This document shows positions 37,398-46,854 of a stretch of 64,000 bases of DNA, piece by piece. Every line of letters starts with the position of its first letter. The first letter of the stretch is position 1. The notes under the pieces were generated by a model, which saw only the letters and a list, made by a program, of their open reading frames with translations, did not search any database and was not told where the DNA came from. The position numbers and the translations under genes are program-made. Source of the DNA: Pontibacter ramchanderi (GTDB taxonomy: Bacteria > Bacteroidota > Bacteroidia > Cytophagales > Hymenobacteraceae); NCBI RefSeq assembly GCF_002846395.1, contig NZ_PJMU01000002.1, positions 248,001 through 312,000 on the forward strand. Reading direction: 5' to 3'.

Positions 37398-39383
37398 ATG
37401 AAACGACTTAAGACCCCTTTTTTCTTCTTGCTGCTATTGCTGGCTCCGCTCCTGGGTATGGCTCAGCTGAAGCACGCGCCCCTGCAGGACGGACCTGATG
37501 TGAAGGTAAAGAAAAAGGCCCCGAACCAGGAGATGCACCTGGACTTCCCCAACATCAACCGGATCGCCCATTACAAGGATTCCAGGAAGCTCTCTGAAAT
37601 ACAACGCCTGGAGAGACGCAAGCAATATGGGCAGGCTCTTAAACTACTCGAGGCCTACGTGCGCAACTTTGGCATCCAGAACTTCTACAAAGACACCAAC
37701 CTGCTTTGGCGCCTGGGCCAGCTCTATGAGCGCCAGGGCATGATGAACCAGGCCATGGAGGTATACCGCCTCGTGCTCAAGCACCACCGCAGCGATGTGC
37801 GCCAGGTGCAGTCTTACTACGACTCGCTGGAGCAGAATACCAAAGACTACTATGTGCCGCTGAGCTACTACTACGAGCTGGTGGAGTATCGTAAGTCCAT
37901 CTCCACGTACCAACCGCCGCGTGGGGTATACCTGAACATGGGCAACACCATCAACTCCATTTACGAAGACTACGGCCCTACCCTCAGTGCGGATAACAAC
38001 ACGCTTATCTTTACCTCCAAGCGCACTTTTCAGGGTATACGGAGCAAGCCAAACGAGGACCTGTACTATTCCCATAACAGCAACGGCTACTGGAGCGAGG
38101 CGCAGTCGTTTGGCAAGCCCATCAACAGCATTTACAACGAAGGCTCCGCCACGCTCACCCGCGACGGAAAAACGCTCTACTTTGCCCGCTGCGAGTCGCC
38201 GGACGGGTTTGGCAACTGCGACCTGTACAAAGCAAGTCTGCAACCCGACGGTAGCTGGCACGAGATCGAGAACCTGGGGCCTAATGTGAATAGCCCGTCC
38301 TGGGACTCACAGCCGACGCTATCGCCAAACGAAGACACGCTCTACTTCGCCTCCGACCGCCTGGGTGGCTTTGGCTTGTCTGACATTTATTTCACCTATA
38401 AACTGAAAAACGGACAGTGGGCAAAGGCGCAGAACATGGGTCCGATCATCAACACGCGCCAGAGCGAGGTGAGTCCTTTCTACCATCCTAAGTACAAGGT
38501 GCTTTACTTCAGTTCGCGTGGGCAGCTGTTCAACTTCGGTGATTTCGACATTTACAAGACTTACCTGGTAGGAGGTAAATGGCAGGAACCGCGCAACATC
38601 GGCCCCCTCGTAAATGGCCGTGGCAGCGAGTACTACTTCACCATCGATTCGCAGTCGCAGAACCTCTACTACGCCCGCTCCGAGGAGAGCGACCTCAAGA
38701 ACCTGGACCTTTTCTCCTTTCCGCTGCCCATGGAGGCCCATCCGCTGGCCGTGACCAAAGTAGAAGGCGTCTTGCGCGACTCGGTGTCTAACAAACCGCT
38801 TTCGGGCATCATCTCCATCATTGACTTGGATAACGGCATCGAGATCTCCTCGAAGTACATTCGGCCGGACGGCTCCTTTGCGTTCAATCTGATCGACAAC
38901 TCCAGGTATATGATGATCATCCAAAGTCCCGATTTCTTTACGATTGAACGGGAATTGGCGCTGCAGCAGGACACTTCGCTGCAGATCATGGCCAAGGTGA
39001 TCGACCACAATATTCCGATCGTGTTCAAAAACATTGAGTTTGAGCAGAACGAGTCGAATATCACAGCAGAAATGGAGCCCATACTGGATGAAGTGGCCTA
39101 TTTCCTGGTGGAGAATCCGGGGTTCCGGCTGGAGATAGCAGGCCACACAGACAGCGCCGGCGACCCTGAGTTCAACCAGATCCTGTCGAAAGACCGCGCC
39201 GACGCCATTTTGCAGTACATCCAGCATAAAGTGCGGTTGGAGGACGGTCGTATCGATGCCTATGGCTACGGAAGCAGTAAACCCCTGCGCGAAGAACGAA
39301 CTGAAGAAGACCGCCGCATCAACCGCCGGGTAGAATTCCGTTTGATTAAACCGCTGCCCCAAGGCCGGGGTATAGGTAGGTAG
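37398..39383 (+). CDS. PorE-like OmpA-family protein with TPR and PD40 beta-propeller
   Basis: A 661-residue secreted protein from ATG 37398; a GTG two codons earlier is less likely. Signal peptide FFFLLLLLAPLLGMAQ. Residues about 60-135 are TPR-like (LLWRLGQLYERQGMMNQAME). Residues about 190-450 hold PD40/WD40-like propeller repeats (DNNTLIFTSKR, DGKTLYFARCE, NEDTLYFASDRLGG). Next is a carboxypeptidase-regulatory-like domain (VEGVLRDSVSNKPLSG), and last an OmpA peptidoglycan-binding domain (LEIAGHTDSAG, RADAILQYI, NRRVEFRL). This is the order in PorE, a T9SS envelope-anchoring component, and T9SS cargo is encoded at 50.7 kb. Several paralogues of this build occur in Bacteroidota, so identity with PorE is tentative. 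Confidence 0.85.
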   Translation: MKRLKTPFFFLLLLLAPLLGMAQLKHAPLQDGPDVKVKKKAPNQEMHLDFPNINRIAHYKDSRKLSEIQRLERRKQYGQALKLLEAYVRNFGIQNFYKDTNLLWRLGQLYERQGMMNQAMEVYRLVLKHHRSDVRQVQSYYDSLEQNTKDYYVPLSYYYELVEYRKSISTYQPPRGVYLNMGNTINSIYEDYGPTLSADNNTLIFTSKRTFQGIRSKPNEDLYYSHNSNGYWSEAQSFGKPINSIYNEGSATLTRDGKTLYFARCESPDGFGNCDLYKASLQPDGSWHEIENLGPNVNSPSWDSQPTLSPNEDTLYFASDRLGGFGLSDIYFTYKLKNGQWAKAQNMGPIINTRQSEVSPFYHPKYKVLYFSSRGQLFNFGDFDIYKTYLVGGKWQEPRNIGPLVNGRGSEYYFTIDSQSQNLYYARSEESDLKNLDLFSFPLPMEAHPLAVTKVEGVLRDSVSNKPLSGIISIIDLDNGIEISSKYIRPDGSFAFNLIDNSRYMMIIQSPDFFTIERELALQQDTSLQIMAKVIDHNIPIVFKNIEFEQNESNITAEMEPILDEVAYFLVENPGFRLEIAGHTDSAGDPEFNQILSKDRADAILQYIQHKVRLEDGRIDAYGYGSSKPLREERTEEDRRINRRVEFRLIKPLPQGRGIGR

Positions 39384-39466
39384 TCAAGCCAGTTTCTGAC
39401 AGAGTTAAAAGTGTCCGGGACAAAGGAGATTTTGACAAAGGACAAAAGTCTACTCATACCTGCTCC

Positions 39467-40213
39467 ATGCCATTTACAGCCGCCCACCCTGCCGCTATAG
39501 TGCCCCTCCTGCGCCCCAACCGCTGGTTTTCGGCCACTGGCTTGGTTACAGGCAGCATAGCTCCGGATTTTCAGTATTTTCTACTTTTCCCTTTTCTCGA
39601 CCAGAGTGGTCATAGCCTGGCGGGTTTGCTGTACTTCAACCTGCCGGTTGCGCTGGTCATCGCATCGGTCTTTCACCTGCTCGTCCGCCGGCCTGCTGTA
39701 GCCCACCTCCCGAATTGGTTTAAAAGTCGAGCCCTGGCTGTGCCCCAACTCAATTGGCTAGCCTACCTGAAAGAGCGTTGGCTAGTTTTTGCCTTTTCGG
39801 TCATGCTGGGCGCTTTTACGCACATCTCCTGGGATAGCTTTACCCATGAAACGGGTTTCTTCGTGCAGCAATGGCCTGCGCTGCGAAGCATGGTGCATGT
39901 GATGGGATACGAGATCATGTTTTGCCGCATCCTACAGCACAGCAGCACCCTGGTGGGGTTCCAGTTTCTTCTTGTCTATACCTGGCGTCTGCCAAGCGTA
40001 GCTATACCTGATTCTATACCCACGCGACAAAAGCTCTTGTTCTGGTTAGGTATAGGTATAGCAGGCATGGCTTTTATGGGTTACGCTTTATACGCAAGCG
40101 CCTTCATGCGCTCTCCGATGGGTATCGTGGTTTCGCTCCTGACGGGTTCGATGATAGGTATGATCGCCCTCAGCGCAGCTATAAAGCTGAGCTGGCGCAA
40201 TAAGAGAGCTTAA
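39467..40213 (+). CDS. DUF4184 family membrane protein
   Basis: A 248-residue protein with the DUF4184 opening MPFTAAHPAAIVPLL followed by GSIAPDFQYFL. Conserved histidines and aspartates (AHPAA, SIAPDF, HISWDSFTHE) resemble membrane-embedded metal-dependent hydrolases of the YdjM/DUF457 type. About five hydrophobic helices are visible. Function is not known. Its last stretch carries two AGGTATA copies six bases apart (40048 and 40054). It converges on the LysM gene with only 7 bases between stops. Confidence 0.85.
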   Translation: MPFTAAHPAAIVPLLRPNRWFSATGLVTGSIAPDFQYFLLFPFLDQSGHSLAGLLYFNLPVALVIASVFHLLVRRPAVAHLPNWFKSRALAVPQLNWLAYLKERWLVFAFSVMLGAFTHISWDSFTHETGFFVQQWPALRSMVHVMGYEIMFCRILQHSSTLVGFQFLLVYTWRLPSVAIPDSIPTRQKLLFWLGIGIAGMAFMGYALYASAFMRSPMGIVVSLLTGSMIGMIALSAAIKLSWRNKRA

Positions 40214-40220
40214 AAATCGC

Positions 40221-41489
40221 TTACTTCTGGGCTTGCGGCAGGTCGGCCAGCACGCGCTGGGCCATGTTGGGCATGTTATCGCTCACGATGCGCTGCACGT
40301 CGTTCATGTTGGACTGGTAAGGCACCTTCACTTTGTTGCCCGACACGAGTTCGCCTTTGCTGTCGTAGATGGAGTAGTGCACCAGGAAATCGCGCTCGTA
40401 GTTCCAGGTGGCGCGGTCGAGGCAGTTTTCATAATTGGTCTTCACCTCAAACTGATTAATGAACACGTAGTAGTCGATGCCGTACTGCCCGTTGAAGTGC
40501 GAGAAGAATTTCGGATCCTTCACTTTCACGCCGAAGTGTTTACTTGCATCCTGCGCCACAGGTACGGTGGCCGGCTGTCCGCCTTTTATATTCACTTTCT
40601 CTTTCTGGCGCTTCACCCAATCCAGTGCATTTTCGCGTTCTTTTGCTTTAATGGTAGGCTGGTGGTTGTAGCGCGACTGTTTGTTATCCTGGTAGCCGTA
40701 GCTCAGTGATTTGTACAAGGTGCTCAGCTCGCTCACGCTGTCGCGGTAAACGCCGCCCAGCAGGTTGATGGTTTCGTAGCCTTCCGGAGCCAGCAGGGCG
40801 TTCAGTCTGCCACGGAACACGTGGCGCACGTTCTGGCGCGGTATTTTAGAATGACGGGCGATCTCGTCGTCGGCGTCAGAGAAGTATAGGTATGGGTCGA
40901 ACGGCACCACCAGAATACGCTGCTTCACTTTGCTCTCCAAGGTGGGCAGTGTGGAAGCCGAAGCTGAGGTACTGGCCTGTGTACGGGCCGGACCAGTCGG
41001 ATTGTTTGTGCTGGCTGCTCTAGCTGCTTGTGCCGGTGGAGTAGCGGCCTGCCTGGCAGGCTGATTTTGTGGCGCGCCCTGTGTTGTAGCAGCAGACTGC
41101 TTTGCTGGTGTAGCCGGTGTTTTAGCAGCGCTGCCCGGTTGTGTGGCTACTGTCGGCGCCTGTTTTGCTGTGTTGCCCGGTTGGGCAGTGGCTGTTGCTG
41201 GCTTGGCGGCAACAGACTTAGCTTTTGTCTTGCGGTTGGTCAGGTATAGCGTCTGGCCCATGTTCAGCTGCTTGCCGTTCCACTTCTGCAGCGAGTCCAG
41301 TGGGATGTTAAACCGGCGCGAAAGGCTGTAATAGGTATCGCCTTGCTGCACCAGGTAAGTGGTATCCGTTGCTATGGCGTAGCCAGGTATCGAAAAAGCC
41401 GATGCTACTGGTGTAGCACCGGCTTGATTAAATGCAAATAAAACAAAAAGAATAACTAGCGTTAGAGCGCTCTTCACGATGGCTTTCAT
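40221..41489 (-). CDS. LysM-domain secreted protein
   Basis: A 422-residue protein with a signal peptide (LVILFVLFAFNQAGATPVASA). Residues about 44-85 are a LysM peptidoglycan-binding domain (YLVQQGDTYYSLSRRFNIPL, WNGKQLNMGQTLYL). Residues about 90-190 are a low-complexity linker rich in Ala, Thr, Gln and Pro. The C-terminal 230 residues form a globular domain beginning ILVVPFDPYLYFSDADDEIA that I do not recognise. It is the last gene of the group GH3-dxr-rseP-LysM, 14 bases past rseP, so a cell-envelope role is likely. Confidence 0.85.
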   Translation of the reverse strand: MKAIVKSALTLVILFVLFAFNQAGATPVASAFSIPGYAIATDTTYLVQQGDTYYSLSRRFNIPLDSLQKWNGKQLNMGQTLYLTNRKTKAKSVAAKPATATAQPGNTAKQAPTVATQPGSAAKTPATPAKQSAATTQGAPQNQPARQAATPPAQAARAASTNNPTGPARTQASTSASASTLPTLESKVKQRILVVPFDPYLYFSDADDEIARHSKIPRQNVRHVFRGRLNALLAPEGYETINLLGGVYRDSVSELSTLYKSLSYGYQDNKQSRYNHQPTIKAKERENALDWVKRQKEKVNIKGGQPATVPVAQDASKHFGVKVKDPKFFSHFNGQYGIDYYVFINQFEVKTNYENCLDRATWNYERDFLVHYSIYDSKGELVSGNKVKVPYQSNMNDVQRIVSDNMPNMAQRVLADLPQAQK

Positions 41490-41503
41490 AAACGAATCTT
41501 TGG

Positions 41504-42817
41504 TTAGAAGATTATCTTGAATACATCGTTAAATATAGCAAAAGCCATTAAGCCCAACAATAAAACCATGCCCACTTTTTGAGCGTTCTCCAAAAAATTA
41601 TCCGAAGGCTTGCGGCCGCTGATCATTTCGTATGTTAAAAATACAACGTGCCCGCCGTCCAGCGCAGGTATGGGCAGGAAGTTCATGAAAGCCAGTACCA
41701 TCGACAGCATACCCGTGATCGACCAGAACTTGTACCAGTTAAAGGTATCGCCAAAGATCTGGGCAATGCCGATCGGGCCGCTCAGGGATTTGGATGCCGA
41801 CACCTCGCCTCTGAATATTTTGCCGAACCCTTTCAGGTTGGCCGTGATTACCCCAAAAGCCTGATTCGTACCCAGTGGGATGGACTCACCCAGGCTATAG
41901 TCGCGGGTGGCGTACTCTACGAGTGGTTTTTGATAGAAGCCCAGCGTGCCGTCTTCGTTCACGGTGGTTTTCAGGATCACGGGTTGGCCGTTGCGCTCCA
42001 CCTCTATTGTGACTGGCTTGCCGGCATATTTTTGCATGGCCGCCTGGAAATCGCTGAAGAACTGGGTGCTTTCGCCGTTCACGGTCTTGATATAGTCTCC
42101 AACCTGCAGACCAGCTTCAGAAGCCGTACTGTTGGGCGCTACCTCTCCTACCACAAACGGCACACGCGGCTGCACAAAGAACATACGTTCCTTGTTGTCG
42201 GCCATACGGTCCATAAAATCTGCCGGGATCGGGATGTTCACCTGCTCGCCGTTGCGCTCCACGGTGTAGTAAGCGTCGCGGCCAAGGAGCATGTCCATGG
42301 AGTATACATCGTCGAACTTCTCCAGCGGCTTGCCGTTCAGGGCCACGATCTTGTCGCCCGTCTGGAAACCAATGTCGCGCCCGATCTCGTTAGGCTGCAC
42401 GCCATACTTCACTTCGCTGGCTGGCAGGTAGCTCTCGCCGTAGTAGTAGTTCAGAGCGATGAAAATAACGATACCCGTGATCACGTTCACAATAATACCA
42501 CCCATCATCACGATCAGGCGCTGCCAGGCTGGCTTAGCTCTGAACTCGTAAGGCTCCGGGTCTTTCTGAAGCGCCGCTGTGTCAAGCGACTCGTCCACCA
42601 TACCTGTTATCTTCACGAAGCCACCCAAGGGTATAGCACCCAGCATATACTCTGTTTCGCCTATTTTCTTGCTAAACACTTTAGGAGGGAAACCAATCGC
42701 ATACTTCTCCACCCGCATGCCAAACCATTTGGCAGTCAACATGTGTCCCAGCTCGTGCAATCCGACCAGTATTGTCAGGCCCAAAAGGAGCTGGCCCACC
42801 ATTATTAAAATATCCAT
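41504..42817 (-). CDS. rseP: RIP metalloprotease RseP (site-2 protease)
   Basis: A 437-residue inner-membrane zinc protease. HELGH in VGLHELGHMLTAKWFG (residues 21-25) binds zinc with the LDGG motif near residue 390 (FLPIPALDGGHVVF). Two PDZ regions lie between (YGVQPNEIGRDIGFQTGDKI and NSTASEAGLQVGDYIKTVNG). The family cleaves anti-sigma factors and leftover signal peptides within the membrane. dxr lies 61 bases upstream, an arrangement frequent in bacteria. Confidence 0.95.
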   Translation of the reverse strand: MDILIMVGQLLLGLTILVGLHELGHMLTAKWFGMRVEKYAIGFPPKVFSKKIGETEYMLGAIPLGGFVKITGMVDESLDTAALQKDPEPYEFRAKPAWQRLIVMMGGIIVNVITGIVIFIALNYYYGESYLPASEVKYGVQPNEIGRDIGFQTGDKIVALNGKPLEKFDDVYSMDMLLGRDAYYTVERNGEQVNIPIPADFMDRMADNKERMFFVQPRVPFVVGEVAPNSTASEAGLQVGDYIKTVNGESTQFFSDFQAAMQKYAGKPVTIEVERNGQPVILKTTVNEDGTLGFYQKPLVEYATRDYSLGESIPLGTNQAFGVITANLKGFGKIFRGEVSASKSLSGPIGIAQIFGDTFNWYKFWSITGMLSMVLAFMNFLPIPALDGGHVVFLTYEMISGRKPSDNFLENAQKVGMVLLLGLMAFAIFNDVFKIIF

Positions 42818-42878
42818 TTAATCGAAATAAATTTAGAATCGATGATTTTGACTAAAACAAAACGCCTGGCACTGTCCG

Positions 42879-44039
42879 TCAGATGCTCAGCTTTCCTGCC
42901 ACTTCTGCCGCATAAGCGCGTGTCTCTCTGTCTGTTGTAACATAGTCCTCGTAAGAAGGATTCGCAATATACGCAACTTTCGCCATACTGCCCTCGATGA
43001 TGTCGGACATCTCCAGGAAGCCAACCTCCTCACGCAGAAAGGCCTCTACCGCTATTTCGTTGGCAGCATTGAGGATGCAAGGCATGTTGCCACCACGCTC
43101 CATGGCATCAAAAGCCAGCTGCAGGTTGCGGAAAGTCTCCAGGTCCGGCTTCTCAAACGTAAGCTGTGGGTAATCCAGGAAACTGAAGCGTGGGAAGTCA
43201 TTTTTGAGGCGGTTGGGGTAGCCCAGCGCATACTGGATGGGCAGTTTCATGTCGGGCAGGCCAAGCTGCGCTTTGATGGAGCCGTCTTCGAACTGTACCA
43301 GCGAGTGGATGATGGACTGCGGATGCACCACCACCTCAATTTGCTCGTTCTTCAGCCCAAACAGCCATTTCGCCTCAATCACCTCCAGGCCTTTGTTCAT
43401 GAGGGAAGCGGAGTCGATGGTGATCTTGGCGCCCATCTCCCAGTTCGGGTGCTTGAGCGCCTGCGCCCGGGTCACCTGGCGCAGTTCGTCGGCCTTGCGC
43501 CCACGGAAAGGCCCACCGGAGGCTGTGAGAATGATCTTCTCGATCGGGTTATGAAACTCGCCGGCCAGGCATTGAAAAATGGCGCTGTGCTCAGAGTCCA
43601 CGGGGTAGATGTTCACGCCTTGCTGACGGGCCAGGTCGGTGATCAGTTGCCCGGCCACGACCAAGGTTTCTTTGTTGGCCAGGGCAATCTCCTTACCGGC
43701 CTTGATGGCGCGAATGGTCGGTTGCAGACCGGCGTAGCCCACCATGGCGGTCAGCACCATGTCTACCGTTCCCATTTCCACTACCGCGCAAAGGGCGTTG
43801 GCACCGGCGTATACCTTGATGTCCTCGTGCTGCAGCGCGTCGCGCACCTGCTCGTAGAGGGCCTCGTTGGCAATGACCACCACATTGGGTTTAAAGGCCA
43901 GGGCCTGTGCTATAAGCAGATCCGCGTTGTTGTTGGCGGTGATCACCTCCAGTTCAAAACTCTCAGGATTGGCCCCGATCACCTCCAGGGCCTGTGTGCC
44001 GATGGAGCCCGTGGAGCCAAGTATGGCAATTCGTTTCAT
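42879..44039 (-). CDS. dxr: 1-deoxy-D-xylulose-5-phosphate reductoisomerase
   Basis: A 386-residue NADPH enzyme of the MEP pathway to isoprenoids, converting DXP to MEP. Blocks: the NADPH-binding GSTGSIGTQALEVI at the N terminus, IALANKETLVVAG, the metal-binding PVDSEHSAIFQCL, ASGGPFRG, HPNWEMGAKITIDSASLMNKG and VVHPQSIIHSLVQ. Length is normal. Its ATG overlaps the stop of the upstream GH3 gene (TAATG), so the two are translationally coupled. Confidence 0.97.
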   Translation of the reverse strand: MKRIAILGSTGSIGTQALEVIGANPESFELEVITANNNADLLIAQALAFKPNVVVIANEALYEQVRDALQHEDIKVYAGANALCAVVEMGTVDMVLTAMVGYAGLQPTIRAIKAGKEIALANKETLVVAGQLITDLARQQGVNIYPVDSEHSAIFQCLAGEFHNPIEKIILTASGGPFRGRKADELRQVTRAQALKHPNWEMGAKITIDSASLMNKGLEVIEAKWLFGLKNEQIEVVVHPQSIIHSLVQFEDGSIKAQLGLPDMKLPIQYALGYPNRLKNDFPRFSFLDYPQLTFEKPDLETFRNLQLAFDAMERGGNMPCILNAANEIAVEAFLREEVGFLEMSDIIEGSMAKVAYIANPSYEDYVTTDRETRAYAAEVAGKLSI

Positions 44040-45556
44040 TAGTTTGTGTTTGTTGTAAGGGCGCCCGCCGACTCAATCAGGCCTTCGGCCAGTTTGCGGT
44101 CGTTGCTCAGGCGCGGCACTTTGTTCTGCCCTCCCAGTTTGCCCTGCGACTTCATGTAGTGGCGGAACGTTCCTTGTGGCAGCGCCCTGATCTTCAGGTC
44201 GGCCAGAATGTGGCCCGTGATCAGGTCGTCGTAATATGTGTTCAATTTCTGCAGCTGCGCATTCAGCTCCTTTTCAAACGCCTCGGTGTTGGCTGGCGGT
44301 ATCGAGAACTCCACCAGCCACTCGTGGAAAGAAGCTCCTTTGTCCTGGCTCACATAGGGCGCTACCGTAAACTCCACCAGCTCTACCATCGGATAGCTTT
44401 GCATGGTGCGCTGCATGGCTTTCTCCACTTCCTCACCGATCACGTGCTCACCAAAGGCAGAAATGTAGTGCTTAATGCGGCCGCTCACGATCAGCTTGTA
44501 GGGCTTCACGGAGGTAAACTTCACGGTGTCGCCGATGGAGTACGCCCATAGGCCGGCGTTGCTGCTCACGACCAGGGCATAGTTCACGCCCGGCTCCACC
44601 TGGCCAATGGTGAGGCGGGTCGGGTTCTCGTTGAAGTACTCCTCGGTAGGTATAAACTCAAAGAAGATGCCCGCATTCAGCAAGAGCAACAGGCCTTTGT
44701 CGTGCTGTTCGTTCTGGTAAGCGAAAAACCCTTCGGAGGCCGGAAATGTTTCGACCGAATCGACTTCGCGGCCGATGGACTCGAACAGCTTTTTGCGGTA
44801 TGGCTCAAAATTCACGCCACCGTACACAAACAGCGAGAAATTCGGGAAAATATCCTTGATCGGCTTGCCTGTTTGCCGCATCAGTTTATCAAAATACATC
44901 TGCACCCAGGGCGGTATACCTGAGATAAGGGTCATGTTCTGATCGATGGTCTCCTCGATGATCTGGTCGAGTTTGGTTTCCCAGTCTTCGATGCAGTTGG
45001 TTTCGTAGCTCGGCAGCTGATTGGTGCGCAGGTAGCCTGGCACATGGTGGTTCACAATGCCAGACAAGCGACCGGTATGGATTCCCCCCATTTCGTCCAG
45101 CACCGGACTGCCCGACAGAAAGATCATCTTGCCATCCAGAAAACTGGAGTTGCCCGTCTCGTGGATATAGGAAAGCAGCGCGTCTTTCGCCCCGTTGATA
45201 TGGTTGGGTATAGAGTCTTTGGTGATCGGGATGTACTTGGTGCCGGAAGTGGTGCCGGATGTTTTGGCCAGGTAGAGCGGCTTGCCGGGCCACAGAATGT
45301 TCTGCTCGCCTTCTTTTACGCGGTTAAAGTAACTGGCCAACCCCTCGTAATCGCGCACAGGAACTGCTTTAACGAAGTCGGCGTGGGTCTTTATCTCAGA
45401 AAAATGGTGTTCGCGGCCAAAGGCGGTGTGCTGCGCTTTCTTGATGATCATCTCGAAAACAGCTTGCTGCGCTTCTACCGGGTTCTGTATCCAGGACTGG
45501 TGTTTTTTGTGCACGTAGGCCGCCAGGGGCTTACTGAGCCATGCTTTCACACCCAT
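44039..45556 (-). CDS. GH3-family acyl-adenylating enzyme
   Basis: A 505-residue protein of the GH3 superfamily, known from plants where members conjugate jasmonate or auxin to amino acids through an acyl-adenylate. Visible blocks are LAKTSGTTSGTKYIPITKDS (the P-loop-like ATP motif), YETNCIEDWETKLDQII, VYGGVNFEPYRKKLFESIGR, FPASEGFFAYQ and KLIVSGRIKHYISAFGEHVI. Bacterial members are common in Bacteroidota, but their substrates are mostly unknown. Coupling to dxr through a one-base overlap is notable. Whether it acts on an isoprenoid-related acid is not shown. Confidence 0.88.
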   Translation of the reverse strand: MGVKAWLSKPLAAYVHKKHQSWIQNPVEAQQAVFEMIIKKAQHTAFGREHHFSEIKTHADFVKAVPVRDYEGLASYFNRVKEGEQNILWPGKPLYLAKTSGTTSGTKYIPITKDSIPNHINGAKDALLSYIHETGNSSFLDGKMIFLSGSPVLDEMGGIHTGRLSGIVNHHVPGYLRTNQLPSYETNCIEDWETKLDQIIEETIDQNMTLISGIPPWVQMYFDKLMRQTGKPIKDIFPNFSLFVYGGVNFEPYRKKLFESIGREVDSVETFPASEGFFAYQNEQHDKGLLLLLNAGIFFEFIPTEEYFNENPTRLTIGQVEPGVNYALVVSSNAGLWAYSIGDTVKFTSVKPYKLIVSGRIKHYISAFGEHVIGEEVEKAMQRTMQSYPMVELVEFTVAPYVSQDKGASFHEWLVEFSIPPANTEAFEKELNAQLQKLNTYYDDLITGHILADLKIRALPQGTFRHYMKSQGKLGGQNKVPRLSNDRKLAEGLIESAGALTTNTN

Positions 45557-45723
45557 ATGGTTTTTCTTTTTTTAGAGGGGTAAATATAACCAGATAAACG
45601 GGCTTTGCCATAGTCGTTCGCCATGTTTTGCCTTATTACGGTGTTTTTAGGGTCAACAAAAAATGGCCTGCTGTAGTTTATGAGTATTGTATCTATCAAA
45701 AAACAACGCTAACGGTAAAACCC

Positions 45724-46158
45724 ATGAAAAAAAGCACAGCAAAGGCCCAATGGAACAAAGGCCTGAAAAACGGAAACGGTGAAGTGTCGTCAGGCAGAGG
45801 TCATTTTAAGGCAAGCTATACCTACGCCTCCCGCTTCGGAGACGATACCTCGGCCACCAATCCCGAAGAACTGATCGGCGCTGCCAATGCCGGTTGCTTC
45901 TCTATGTTTCTGAGTGCATTGCTTGAAAAGGCCAATTATGAGCCCGAGACTGTGAATACAACGGCCACCGTGCACCTGGGCGAAAAGGACGGCGGCCCCC
46001 ATGTCATGAAGATCGAGCTGGACACAGAAGTGAGTGTAGCAGGTATAGGCGAGGACGAATTCCAGAAATTGGCGCAGGAGGCCAAAGAGAAATGCCCCAT
46101 CTCGAAGGCACTGGGAGCCGTGCCGGAGATCACGCTGACTGCCCGACTAAAAAAATAA
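45724..46158 (+). CDS. OsmC-family peroxiredoxin
   Basis: A 144-residue protein starting at MKKSTAKAQWNKG; sequence upstream in frame is not family-like. The pattern AQWNKGLKNGNGEVSSGRG, NPEELIGAANAGCFSMFLS (peroxidatic cysteine about residue 60) and EAKEKCPISKAL (second cysteine about 125) is the OsmC/Ohr superfamily, most like OsmC proper. These enzymes reduce organic hydroperoxides with the two cysteines. It is a single gene, diverging from GH3. Confidence 0.92.
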   Translation: MKKSTAKAQWNKGLKNGNGEVSSGRGHFKASYTYASRFGDDTSATNPEELIGAANAGCFSMFLSALLEKANYEPETVNTTATVHLGEKDGGPHVMKIELDTEVSVAGIGEDEFQKLAQEAKEKCPISKALGAVPEITLTARLKK

Positions 46159-46219
46159 ATTTACTATATTGCAGCTTGCACATAAACTGTGCTTGTTTGT
46201 TTCACTTTAACATCCCTTT

Positions 46220-46720
46220 ATGCCAACAGCCGGTAATGCAAGATCGTCGCTTTTAGTACAGTTAAGCCCTTCGCGCAATGCTAAGCTCTCGTTCACGGTT
46301 CAACTGGTGCTCACCCTGTTCTGGCTGGCCTGGGCCATCATGCTGCTCCTGAGCGATAACCCGACCAACGACCAAAACTACCTGTACTATATTTTCTTTG
46401 GTCTGGCGGTTATTTTTCTGGGATACGTGATCCTGCAGAACACCTCGGTGTTCGGCATTCAGTCTTACATCGAAGTGACACCGGAATACATTGTGCAGAA
46501 AAACGGCGTGTTTCGTACCAAGCTGATCACGGCTATACCTGATATTGAGGCGGTGCATGTTTCGCCTATGGCTTTGCGCATCACCCAGCGCGACGGCAAC
46601 AAGGTATACCTCGACCTGAAGCAGATCCGCAAGAAGCGTGACATTGAGAAAGTGAAAAGCAGAATCCGCGAGTTGAGCCGCCTGCATAATTTTGAGGTAA
46701 CAGAAGCGAACCTGGCCTAA
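46220..46720 (+). CDS. Small membrane protein with PH-like cytoplasmic domain
   Basis: A 166-residue protein. Two membrane helices (LVLTLFWLAWAIMLLLS and YYIFFGLAVIFLGYVIL) are followed by about 90 soluble residues (YIEVTPEYIVQKNGVFRTKL, IEAVHVSPMALRITQRDG) resembling the bacterial PH domain arrangement. No specific function is known. It begins 61 bases after the OsmC gene on the same strand. The stop codon TAA runs straight into an AGGTATA copy at 46720. Confidence 0.75.
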   Translation: MPTAGNARSSLLVQLSPSRNAKLSFTVQLVLTLFWLAWAIMLLLSDNPTNDQNYLYYIFFGLAVIFLGYVILQNTSVFGIQSYIEVTPEYIVQKNGVFRTKLITAIPDIEAVHVSPMALRITQRDGNKVYLDLKQIRKKRDIEKVKSRIRELSRLHNFEVTEANLA

Positions 46721-46812
46721 GGTATATGCGCCAGGGGCTATACCTATCCTGGCAATAGATGTGCGCCTTCTGCAAAAGGTCAGAAAATGACAGGCTGCTA
46801 AAGAATAATCAG

Positions 46813-46854
46813 AAAGAAGCGGGCTATACCTGCATAGGTATAGCCCGCTTCTTT
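46813..46854. terminator. Perfect 19 bp hairpin with inverted AGGTATA pair
   Basis: Arms AAAGAAGCGGGCTATACCT (46813-46831) and its exact complement (46836-46854) enclose the 4-base loop GCAT and run into a T tract. It terminates the plus-strand membrane-protein gene. The AGGTATA copies meet at the loop. Confidence 0.92.

Noticed and set aside
41648-42808. 386-codon frame antisense to rseP
   Set aside because: It mirrors nearly the full rseP gene and has no recognisable motif, so it reflects GC-rich codon structure and not a gene.
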